DNA from: Halisarca cf. caerulea
Lineage: Eukaryota > Porifera > Demospongiae > Chondrillida > Halisarcidae
Length of the DNA: 64,000 bases
Reading direction: 5' to 3'
NCBI GenBank assembly: GCA_963170055.1
Contig: CAUJGJ010000242.1
Span: forward strand, 6,425,859-6,489,858
The notes under the pieces were generated by a model that was not told the origin of the DNA, did no database searches, and saw only the letters and a list, made by a program, of their open reading frames with translations. The stretch's first letter is position 1. Every line of letters starts with the position of its first letter. The translations under genes were made by a program, and so were the position numbers. Shown here piece by piece: positions 11,549 to 21,667 of this stretch.

Positions 11549-12890
11549 TCTACGCATGTGGAACATGTCCACATTTGTTATGATAGCGCTTCTCAGTTTG
11601 CATAGTGATGAAATATTATATTTTGTCGCCTATAAAATATTTGTCACACATTTATTTTGTGATTCGTGTTGTTATTCAGGCATATACGAATAACAACACG
11701 ATATACGAATGCCGAATCGGTGTTTAGTGACGTTTTTTGTCGTCACCGATGCTCTGTCACATGCTGACATGTGACTAAACTTTAAAGTTTTTTAGAATTT
11801 TAGTTTTTTCGCTGGGTGCTGCATGAGGGAACAAGGCTAAGACGGTTTTATAGTACCAACTGTGAGTTATTGACACGATCTAACTTTTCCATGTTGCGTA
11901 TTTAGAATTTCTGCTCCAGTATACGCAGGTGCATTATGTCCCATTCCAACCAAAAGCGCAACGTTATCTGGTTTCCCGCAATGAATTTCATTATTGCGGG
12001 TAACGCGTGGGTTTGTCATGCGCCTGTAGTTTGTTTTGGTGATGATGTCATGCGCAAGCTGAACGTATACGCGAGTATACGAGAAAGAAGTTCGAAGAAC
12101 ATGTGACGACACGTGATTCACGCTGGAAAGGCAGCTATGTTCGACAAGAAAATTTCATCGAAAAAGGCGGTGGTAGAAATCTCGGCTTTTGACTTTGAAA
12201 CTGCGATATGTTATTACTAAGGAACCAAACCCTCAGAATCGAATCTTGGGGCAATGTGCGTTGTTCCTCTCGGTTTATGTCCAACGTCTTGTAAACGGGA
12301 ACCTTGTTTTTGGGCAGAAACCCCTGGACATAACAGCCATGAAATGGAGCATCATCACCCAAGATTCGATTTAGTAAGTTTTCAATCTGTGCTTTCTTTT
12401 AAACCTACTTTTGTGTCCAAAAGCCGAGATCCTAACCCCCGCCTTTTTGCCTTTTGAAATATTTCCGTATGGTGTGAAGAAAACTGACCACACGCAACTT
12501 GCAGAGGTTAAAACTAGCTTTTGTGTTGCTTTCGAAGCCAAGTACATATATGGCAGATACCATCTTGGCTATATTTTTAGAAAGTCTGCTTACATTTGAG
12601 CGAAGATCGAAGTGAAAAATTATAGTACCTCGAACACGTCCGCCATTTTGTTTTATGTCCAGAAATCAGACATAACACACCTGTGGAGTTATGTTCGCCT
12701 GAAGTTCTGATTTTCTGGGCTGATTTCACCGATCTCGGCTTTGGAAAGGAATGACAAAATACGCAACATGGAAAACTTAGTAAATACTTCGCTATCGCGA
12801 TTTAAGTAAAAATATATCCCAGAAGCCGTTCCACCATACAGCATCCAGAGAAATTCCTTTGCATGTAGGGGTACGCAGGTGTGACATGTC
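11549..12890 (-). mobile_element. F2 element carrying a nested F1 copy
   Basis: The outer ends are CGCATGTGGAACATGTCC at about 11550 and a degenerate GACATGTCCCACATGTG near 12873-12890. F2 interior blocks (CTCAGTTTGCATAGTGATGAA, GTGACGTTTTTTGTC, GCTGGGTGCTGCATGAGGGA) run in reverse orientation. They are interrupted at 11924-12685 by an F1 element and resume with the GGAAAGGAATGACAAAAT block. Confidence 0.6.
11924..12685 (+). mobile_element. F1 element nested in F2
   Basis: Left end CGCAGGTGCATTATGTCC, right end AGACATAACACACCTGTG. The central foldback at 12210-12370 (arms around CAGAATCGAATCTTGGG and CCCAAGATTCGATTTAG) carries internal TTATGTCC and GGACATAA copies. No transposase frame is seen. 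Confidence 0.65.
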
Positions 12891-12949
12891 CCACATGTGA
12901 GGTGTTAAGAAAATAAAGGGACTATGGAAATAGGTATTATAATAAAAAT

Positions 12950-14267
12950 TGTGATCATTACAACATGCAGTAACTCATATTGCTATAATATAGTCAAATG
13001 TCTGAGGGAACACGTCCCTCTGCCATGATCAATGGGGCACAATCAATGGTGGCTTGGGAGCATCGATAGCTTGATCTGGAACCTCGGATTGCTCTGATTG
13101 AAGATCTGAGCAGGCAGAATCTGATGCGGCATCTTAGCAGGCTGATTATCTGTGAGTACGGCTGATTTCGCTTGTCAGTGATCATCCCTGCTAATCTTCT
13201 GTAAAACACAGTGGCTGCTGGTCCCATTCCACCCATGATGGACATAACTAGGGGGGTGAAAGATCCATACTTAACTTCTCTTATTCTTTGGTCATACCCT
13301 CTCTTCTTCTCCTTCTCATGCAACTTGTAGATAGTGTTGATGTCGGAGGTCTGGTTGCTCGATGCCATTGGGTTGAACACCCTTACGTCAAAAAATGCAT
13401 CTTGTGAAGCAGACCAAAAACCGGAACATTTGATGTCGAGTCGGCAGTTGTCCTCTGTTTTTGCTGAATGGTAACTGAGTTGCTCCCCAGTCAGTGGTTG
13501 CAGCATGGGTTCGGTTTCCACACTTGAGGTGACTTCTTTGAGCATGGAAGCAGTTGCATCCCTAATTTCGTTATGCCTTAGTATCACGTAGCCACCAGTG
13601 GGACAGCTGAATGCATGGCTTACGTTATTGGGTTTTCCACATATGCATGTGCTTGGCATCCCTTGGGGTCTCCATCCATATCTGAGAGCAATAGCGTCAC
13701 GGAAAGCACTTTTGTGAAGTTCAAATCCATGTTCCTCAATGGGCAATGGTGTAAGCCATGATGAGGCCCCTTTCTCCTTAGCCATTGTCATAGCCTTTCT
13801 CAAGTCAGCAGGTAAATCTTCATACAATTCATCAGCCGTCCTCTTCTGCTGCTGTCGTTTCATTTTCCTCATCTCTCCTCGTGCCTTCTCCTGTTCCATG
13901 TCAGTCCGCATTCCATCTTCAAAACTTCTGAGTCTGATGGCATCTTTCAGAGGCTGGGAAATTATAGATGATGCTTGGTACAACTGATCAGCCAATTGTG
14001 GAAGAATGTCAATTCCAAGTCCACCCAGTTTTGGAGGCAGGGCAAACAACTTTCTCTCAGAGTCATTGATGTTGCCCTTACCCACAATGGCTGGGATGAC
14101 CTTGTGCCTGATTATATCCTCCACTGGCTGCAACAGGACGCCAATGTTGTGAATGGTTCTAGACAAATAACTCCACTTGTGCTTAATGCTTCTGGTTAAA
14201 GCACAATAAGCAGCATGAGGCTGACTAGTTGCAATGTCCGCTAGTTTGGTCAATTCTTTGGTCGCAT
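12950..14267 (-). pseudogene. RLE-type non-LTR retrotransposon: C-terminal part with endonuclease
   Basis: A long minus-strand frame (coding end at 12994) begins in the linker after the reverse transcriptase: KLGGLGIDI, WLTPLPIEEHGF, FRDAIALRYGW. It reaches a zinc-type motif (CICGKPNNVSHAFSC followed by RHNEIRD), then a restriction-like endonuclease core: RLDIKCSGF, then AFFDVRVFNP, then a lysine-rich helix EKEKKRGY. This is the PD-(D/E)xK arrangement of R2/NeSL-group elements. The frame's first 26 residues are not element sequence: they come from an F2 insertion at 14268. After the stop a short AT-rich tail leads to another F2 end near 12890. Upstream parts continue at 15446-16072 and 17439-18670. 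The pieces form one element that is dead here. Confidence 0.8.
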
Positions 14268-15445
14268 GTGGGACATGTCCAAAATCTCGTAATGGTGTTA
14301 ATGAGCTGGAATTTGGCCTAAAATTTCCTACGTAAGGCTTCAAGTCATGTGACACGCGCGTGATGAAGTATTTTGTTCACAGACTCAAGTTTGTTAACGT
14401 TATTCTGCACTCACGCTTTTGCAAATGCTATTTCGGGCACAATTGATCTCAGATACGCTTCTTTTTATAGAAAACTTAAAGGATCGCATTTACGATCAGT
14501 ATTTGTTAGCACGAACTGCAATTCATTCGAGATCGAATGATACCCAGGACATGTACAATCAGCTAATAGGTTGAACGAAGACATTCTAAAGTATCAACGG
14601 AACACTGACTAGCGCATAGTGTGTTTAAACAAAGATCGCACACCTCGATGTTGCCGATCGTCGACGGTTCGACTCAGGTTTCTTTGTTGCCGACGCTTGA
14701 CTCCAATCAATTCCTGATTTTGCTGAAAATGGCTTATAGCTCAGAATGGGATGTTTCCATCGAACTTGATTTCGTTTGCGTATCGATTAATCTCTTGTTA
14801 AAATCCACTTCAAGGCTTCGAGATCGTCCTCACTTTGGAGCTGCAAAGAAAGTCTAGGATGACGTCACATAAAAAATCACATGACTGTCATGTGAAAGGC
14901 GGCTCTTTGTGAAGGAGATCTTGTCAGCAAACTGCCATGTCGTGGAGTAAATCAGAGGATCGTCCTAGGAACCTTCCGAGGGTTTTATCCTTATCAGTGT
15001 TGGGTACTTCAACTTTTTACCCATGGGGGTTTTGATGCTGCGCTTTTCTAGGGAGTTATTGCGGAATAATTCAGAACATTGTAAGTTTTTCTTGAATATC
15101 TTTAAAACTGTTTTTGTATTCAAAACCCCCATGGGTAGAACGTTAGGTATCACTGATAGGAACATTTTAGTCCATATTCTGTGTCTCTAGGCCTATGCTC
15201 TGATTTACTCCAGTCCAAAAACTGCTGATTGGGACTGTCGGATAAATCGTCGATTATTCGGACACCAAAGGAAAATATTTGGTTCAAAAGTAGCGCAACA
15301 AGTAGCTTAGATATGTTTATACTGCTTTGAGATCATTAACTGTCCATTTTGATTTGTGCAAGTAAGAAACCGAGGAGTTTTGTAGCGAGTAAAATCGCCG
15401 ACTTCGGAAGCCATTTAAGTGCAGATGGACATGTCCTACATGCGG
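14268..15445 (+). mobile_element. F2-ended DNA element inserted in the retrotransposon
   Basis: The ends CGCATGTGGGACATGTCC (14268) and GGACATGTCCTACATGCG (to 15445) are inverted. The interior differs from the standard F2 interior, so this is a separate subfamily. It splits a codon run of the host retroelement (AEWT continues with KELTKL across the insert), which fixes the site; ACC appears to be repeated on the two sides (minus strand). Inside, CTACCCATGGGGGTTTTGA and its inverse (14990-15140) form another internal foldback. Confidence 0.65.
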
Positions 15446-16072
15446 GTCCATTCGGCCACCTTTGCTTTAACAAATGCGGTTTTGAAGTCTTCTTCCCCTA
15501 TTGTAGAGCCAAGATAGCTTCAGCCAGTTGTTGTGATTTGGATGTTGGTGGTGCTATAGGTCTTTTTGGCTTCTTCATAGGCTTCTTCTTTCACCAACAA
15601 CCATGTTTTCATCGCATTTGCATGATACCCATAGCCTGGACCCATCCTCAAGAGCTTCTCCCACCACTCATGGAGATTCTGTATCTTCCCTCCTGCTGCT
15701 GAGTCATCTGCAAACCACACCTGCTCAATGTCATTTGAGACATTCAGTTGCTTGATAAGAGGTATAGTGGCCACAGCATACATTGCCATGGCCAGGGGAT
15801 CCCCTTGAGGGGTGCCCTCTTTTGATAGCATTGTCTCTCCATTAATAAACAAGTATGGATCCAGTCTATAGGTGTTCATCAGGATGGTACCAATTGCTGG
15901 GCATAAATTCATTGCGTTTCTCAATGCTGACTTCCTGTTCAACCTGATAAATGCATTAGATGCATCCACCAGCAAAACTGCCTCCGTTGAGTCCTCTGCA
16001 AAGATTTCATTCAGGGCCTGGATTGAAGCTTCACATCCTTGGGTCTGACCAATACACAGCTGGATTGACCCA
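15446..16072 (-). pseudogene. RLE-type retrotransposon: reverse transcriptase core
   Basis: The minus-strand frame carries RT motif A (LLVDASNAF), motif B (EGTPQGDPLAMAMYA), motif C as WFADD followed by AAGG, and the downstream GYHANAMKTWLLVK helix. The frame is open upstream through QLCIGQTQG to the F1 insertion at 16073. A frameshift lies near 15520, after which GEEDFKTAFVKAKVAEWT leads into the F2 insertion. Together with the neighbouring pieces it is the same retrotransposon, in the usual order RT then zinc motif then endonuclease. Confidence 0.8.
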
Positions 16073-17438
16073 CGCAGGTATGTTATGTCCGATCTGGGAC
16101 ATAAACAAAAATGGCCGCCGTTATCGAAGAAGTGAAATCAATAGGTCTTTTTTCCATGTGCACGATTAGTGATGCCCAGAAAACGCTTTGTGTTATATCT
16201 TAAACATATCTACTTTGTATCTGAGACTTTTAGATTATTGTGCAAAGTCTCAAAACGTCGTATGACCAGTTTTTTCCGACCGTACTCGAAAACATAAAAA
16301 TCCAAAAACGCGGTGGTAGAAACTTGAGCTTTTGGACACAAAACTAGCCTCAAAAGAACACACAGGTACCGAACTTACTAAATCGAATTCAGGGTCTTCA
16401 GGCTCCACTGCATGGCTGTTATGTCCAAGGATTTATGCAAAATTTGAGGGTGAGTAGTTACAATCCTTTGGACATAAAGCAAACGGTTCAACGTACAAAG
16501 ACTCTGAATTCGATTCTAGGGGTTTGGTCCTTTGGGAACAATATCTCAAAGTTTCACGCTGAAAATCAGAGATTTCTACCACCGCGATTTTCAATGAAAT
16601 TTTCTTGTGGAGCAAGCATTCTTCCTTCAGGAAAGTCACGTGACATCACATGCAATCCTACAAACAGTACACGAGTTGTGCTCGTGGTGAAAACAGTTTT
16701 AGTGGGAAAGGCGGAATGGTAGACGGTGGCTTTTAAACCTTACAAAGTGGGTTTGAAGTAATCGTAGGATCAATATCTAGATTTTCACCGCATACACTTT
16801 TGAAATTCTATTGCTTGACTGTTATTTGCAGCATTTTGTGGCTTTCCAGCCAGGACAAGACGAGAAATAGTGACGCATATATAATTCGAACAGAACAAGC
16901 AATCAAAAGTATACGCGGTGAAAATTTAAATTTATCTTTTAGATATTAATCCTTACATTTCTGTAGTCATGACCGCCATCTACTGAGATCTCCGCCTTTG
17001 CCCCGTGAAAAGACTTCTTTCAAGGCTAAATCAATCTTCGTACACTATACCTTCAGCATACGATCTTACGTAGCCCCGTTATTGTAAACGAAGGAGTTCA
17101 GAAAACATTGTCAACTTCTCTTGAAATCGGATTCTTCCCTTCCAAGATATTTAGTTCATACTTAAGTCGGTGAATCCCAAACCTGCCAAAGAAAGCGTTA
17201 TTATCCAAAACCAACGCTTAGAATTCCGTGAACGAAACGTGCTGGGTAAAGTTGGGTAGGGTCTGGACCTTTTACCATAGATAACTCAATAGATAACCTT
17301 GCTTGTCGCGGAGCTTCCTAAGCTGATTCACGTTACTGGCACATGACCAACCCACGCAATTCAGTGATAATGAAATTCATAACGTGAAAACCACAAAGTG
17401 CCCGTGTTTTGGCTAGATTCGGACATAACATACCTGCG
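16073..17438 (+). mobile_element. F1 DNA element inserted in the retrotransposon, CA duplication
   Basis: Left end CGCAGGTATGTTATGTCCGA and right end TCGGACATAACATACCTGCG are exact inverted repeats of 20 bp, with CA on both sides. Removing one CA and the insert brings the flanking reverse-transcriptase reading frames into register, which supports a true 2-bp duplication. A central foldback at 16380-16530 has internal GGACATAA/TTATGTCC copies. No transposase gene is found. Confidence 0.75.
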
Positions 17439-18670
17439 CAACAGCTTTCTTGACATCTTGACGGACAACAGCAAGAATTGCCTTGCTGATGATACGACGG
17501 GGCACTTCTCCGATTCCTACGGGTCTAACACCTGGACATTCATCAAGAGCCACAAGCCTACATGCTACGAATGGCTTGAGGAGCTCCGGATCCACTAGAG
17601 AGGTAGCAAGTCTTCTTGCAACCTTGGCTAATGCTTCACACAGGTCTGTTGACACTTTTTGGAAGGATCCACACAATCGTCTCCAGGCATAGGAATCCAA
17701 TCCAGATGGTTCGGCACTGCCTTCCGTATGTAGGGCTGCATTCAGGATTGTTGAACCTGTGATTTCCTCAAAAATAACCGGATGGAATGTATCATCAACA
17801 GGGGATGCAATGGTTGAAGGATCTAGTGGATGTGCATCTGGATGCTTATCACGGAGAACATCTCTCACACACTTGTTGTCTTCCCCATAGCTGTCAAGTT
17901 GTAGCACCTTTCCACTTTCATCAGAGAGTAACCTAGTGGCCTCACGCACCTTTCCTTTCATCATCAGATCTCCAAATCTTCTTGCAATATTAGCTTCACA
18001 CCTTCTCAACTGTGATCTTGATATCCTACTTTGGATGGTTCTACCTTCTTACACAATGGCCTCAAATTTACCCTCCCACCATAGCTTCAATCTTCTTTCA
18101 ACACAGGCGACATGATCTTTTGATTATGAGGTCTGTAAAGGTTTCTGAAGTATGAGTGATGGTAGAATCATAGCAGCTTTAAGAGCCACTGTTTCCAAAG
18201 CGGATTGGTCAGCATAAGCTTGGAACAGGCGTGCTAGTTCCACTACAAATGATTTGCCATGTCTTCCTGATGGAACCTTAAACAAGTTCCGTTTCCAATG
18301 GCCAATCTCATCATAAGTATTATTGATTACAGTCAATACTTCTTCTGTGGGCCGTTCTCCCCATTTGAAGTTTGCTTTCTGGGATGGCTCAAAAGCAGGG
18401 AGAGGATGTGAAGTCCCGTCTCTGGTTTGAGAATCGTTTTCATCATCATCAAAACTTACTTCATTTGACGTCTGTGAAGAGGTACCACCAATCGATCTTG
18501 CAGTGTTGACTGAATTATCGGATGTAGATAGAGTTACTTCAGACGTAGGCCCACCTAAATCTCGATTCCCACAGTTACCAAATTTCCCTGGTAGACAGCT
18601 GCTGCATTTCTTCGAGGACTTCACACAAAAACAACCAATACATTTCCCAGATCTGTTACATCGACAACAA
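17439..18670 (-). pseudogene. RLE-type retrotransposon: N-terminal region and RT start
   Basis: Two minus-strand frames form this part. The more upstream (18124-18670) holds a cysteine-rich segment (CCRCNRSGKCIGCFC then CSSCLPG), an acidic linker, and a conserved block (FKWGERPTEEVLTVIN, HWKRNLFKVPSG, LFQAYADQSALE). The downstream frame (to about 17439) has GSAEPSGLDSYAWRRLC and CPGVRPVGIGEVPRRII, the segment leading into the reverse transcriptase. Frameshifts between 18009 and 18124 separate them. The frame ends at the F1 insertion. Coding-like minus-strand sequence beyond the next insertion (about 19900-20005, with CQDALIALTRNNQNDF) probably continues the N-terminus. Confidence 0.75.
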
Positions 18671-19899
18671 CGCAGGTGAGTTATGTGCACATTGAGAGAA
18701 AATTCAAAATGGCCGCCGCAAAAGTTGGTCACAAACACACCCCCTTTTTCTTCTTTTGCAATGAATCATATGGAAAGGCGAAGGTAAAAGACTCTATTTG
18801 AACTCTTTAACTCTCCATTTCTCCACTTTGTTAACTTCTAAAGAGCGTATCGAAGGAGAATTTTTCAACTGATTTGAAGTATACGATTTTAACTTCATCA
18901 CAAAACGCGCCGTATTTAAAGATTCTGTGGAGACAAGCTATCTACGGCGAAGAGTTCTTTGGAATGGTAGCTAACTTTTCACCGTAGCGCCTTAAGAAAT
19001 TCCATTTCGTTCCAAAGATGTGCAAGTTTTTCTGGTCTTTTTGGAAAAATATTTCACAAACACGTGCACATAAAATGAAAGGAACAAGCTTTTAAGAGGC
19101 GCTACGGTGAAAAGTTAGTCTTACCCTTTGTTAACAAGCTTGTAAATTCTCGAAGCTCCAGCGGGTCGTTTTCATCGGCGCGTTTTGAGAAGAAATTTAG
19201 CTCCTGCAAATATCCTTCTTCTTCTCTTAGTCACACCAATGTCAGGTGACTTTGGCGCATACGTCACGAATAGGTACTGTTCACGGAAGCTGCAAGCTGG
19301 CTTAGAATACACGTGTGTATTCATCTCTCAATTTTTATAGCAGCTATATCTTGTCCCTGACTCCAACGATTCAACAGGCAACTATTATTGCCGTTCAAAG
19401 CATTTGGATAGTGCTGAATGAAGGTTAGGATAAGAATTGTCGGTTAGTTACCCCCTGCGTGGTTTTGTGTGAAATAATGCCCCAAGATGCTCTTGAGATC
19501 ACTTGTTGTAAGGTACTGATACTGATAAGCCTAGTGAACAGTCTATTTGTAAACATTTGAGTTATTAGTATGCACAATATCAGCGTACAGTTCACTCAGT
19601 TCATCAGTAATCCGTACCACGCAACTAGCGATTTCAATGGCATTCGCTCCTACAAAACCACGCAGAGGATATCTAACCCTACAATTCACAATAAAAACAC
19701 AAAACCTAACCGTCGTTCAGCACTAGCAGTGGTTCGGATCCTTTCTTAGAGGAGCATTCACCAACGCATCACAACTGGTCATCCTTTGGTCACGCAAATC
19801 ACACATGATCTGGCTCGCAAAGGCGTTACAATGTAATCACATTCCTTATTACCACAGAAACGCCCCTTTAAAGTTCAATGTGCACATAACCTACCTGCA
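18671..19899 (-). mobile_element. F1-like element, GTGCAC subfamily, complete
   Basis: The ends CGCAGGTGAGTTATGTGCAC at 18671 and GTGCACATAACCTACCTGC ending near 19898 are inverted. Related copies are at 5578, 10960 and 20.9-28.1 kb. The interior contains a foldback (TAGCTAACTTTTCACCGTAG near 18970 answered by the CTACGGTGAAAAGTTAG block near 19105). It interrupts the cysteine-rich N-terminus of the retrotransposon. Confidence 0.65.
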
Positions 19900-20002
19900 A
19901 AGTCATTCTGATTATTGCGGGTAAGAGCAATCAAAGCGTCTTGGCAGTCAATCACGATCTGCGTCTTGACAGTCACTCCGCCATTTTTCTCAACTCTGCT
20001 GT

Positions 20003-20825
20003 CACTGTCACAGGTGTTAAGAAAATGGCCGCCCTAAAGTCAGCTAAAATCACAGCCCGTTTTTCTTGCATTCTGTAAGGTTAAATTTTGTGAGAAGGTT
20101 TCCAGACATAATTACAACTATTAAATGCTACATTTCTGATATATTTGTGTTCTGAAGTCTTCGCATAGTTAGGAACATAATAGTTAATTTGGACCTATAA
20201 AAAACGTTTCAGTTGAGAAGGCGGTCATGTAAACGATCCTAGAAAGGAGCCATACTGAGTCAGTAAACTTCTAACATAAATATCTAAATTTTCACTGTGG
20301 GATACTTTTGATAAACCTCTTTGTTTGTGAGATGTCCATCAAAATGTTGTTTTCAGCACAAAGTAAAGCAACAAACCCGTGGACAGGTCGGGAATTGAGC
20401 ATTTGATCAAAAGTATCCAACGGTGAAAAGTTACCTTTGTCACTGGTGATCTCTATTTCGATATATGGCTCCGCTAAACAGCCGTTTACATTCGAAAGAA
20501 ATTCACCCCATCTCCTCGACCATGATGACTTGGTTGTTACGAGACAATTATGATGTCACCGTGAATGGAGCCTCAACGAGGATTTCGGCCGAGTGCAGTA
20601 GATTGCGTTTGAAACTGTTTCGTTCTTCTTTCGTTTCTAACGGTCGTGAAGCTCTTCAATCAGCCTATTCTCCACTAATCCGCTTAGAATATTTCCGTAG
20701 TCACAAAGGAACACCTGACTAGCACGCACACTCCCTGCATTAGGTGTTAGTATTGTATCAAATTCCGTCATAAACCACAAAACGTCCCTTAACTTCCTCA
20801 AAGTGGACATGTCATACCTGCATAG
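20003..20825. mobile_element. Probable F1/F2-related DNA element
   Basis: Bounded by CACAGGTGTTAAGAAAATGG at about 20000 and GGACATGTCATACCTGCAT near 20825, hybrid forms of the F1/F2 ends. The AATTTTCACTGTG and ACGGTGAAAAGTTA blocks (20287 and 20428) give the usual internal inverted motif. The boundaries are uncertain. Confidence 0.4.
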
Positions 20826-20929
20826 GGAAACGTTCGTACGAGCTTCAACATAGACCACAGTCGTTAAAAACAATGTTCAACGAGAAGTTTACTTGTCTGC
20901 TAACTACAAACATCCTTTTTCAATATTTT

Positions 20930-21020
20930 AAAACGTGTACAAGTTGAGAACAAAAGTTGTAAAAATGACCGAAATTTTCGCAACTTGGAATTATCACGGA
21001 TATGTCCCACATGCGCAAAC
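20930..21020 (+). mobile_element. F2 left-arm remnant
   Basis: The ACAAGTTGAGAACAAAAGTT block, AAAATGACCGAAATTTTCGC and terminal ATATGTCCCACATGCG match the F2 arm seen at 36300-36383 and 409-500 in reverse. Confidence 0.55.
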
Positions 21021-21280
21021 CAACTTGCAGCTTCCATGAACATTCCCTATTTGTGATGTTATGTAACGTATGCACCAAAGTCACCTGACATTGGTGTGAC
21101 TAAGAGAAGAAGAAAGATATTAGCAGAATCTAAATTTGTTCTCAAAACGCGCCAATGAAGATGATCCTCTGGAGCTTCGAGAATTTAAAAGCTTATTCAC
21201 AAAGGGTAAGACTAACTTTTCACTGTAGCACCTTAGCAGCTTGTTCCTTTCGTTTTATGTGCACGTGTTTGTAATATGTT

Positions 21281-21622
21281 TGTAACAGATTTGGTGTTGA
21301 GCTTGTAACAATGTTTAGGACTTGCATATGTTGTGTTAGTAGTTAGAGTATGTTACTGATTCTTAGGCGATATTGTGTTGTATGTATTTAGGTAATCACA
21401 TGTTATGACTGTGTATTACGTATGTTGATTAGTTGGGAACAGGCGCAATGCCCTTATTCTTTTGTGATGTACGTGTTATGTGTGACCTGATGGTAGTGAG
21501 CCAGTCGGTCAGTGTTTAATGATGGAAGTGACTGCCTGAATTGATCCAATGTTGCGGGTCCCGATTGTCTTACTTGTGCGAGACAAGTGATCTATTTGCG
21601 ATCCAGAGAGACGAGAGTTACA
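21281..21622 (+). repeat. 5' long terminal repeat
   Basis: 342 bp, TGTAAC...GTTACA ends. Presumed to hold the promoter and R/U5, but I see no unambiguous TATA box. Confidence 0.9.
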
Positions 21623-21626
21623 TTTT

Positions 21627-21644
21627 TGGGGGCCAGTCCGGGAT
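21627..21644 (+). promoter_or_regulatory. Primer-binding site, tRNA-Pro-like
   Basis: TGGGGGCCAGTCCGGGAT begins 4 bp after the LTR. It matches the complement of an animal tRNA-Pro 3' end at 16 of 18 positions as I recall that sequence, including the leading TGG that pairs with CCA. Confidence 0.65.
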
Positions 21645-21667
21645 CACACCGCAACCTATTTCGAGTC

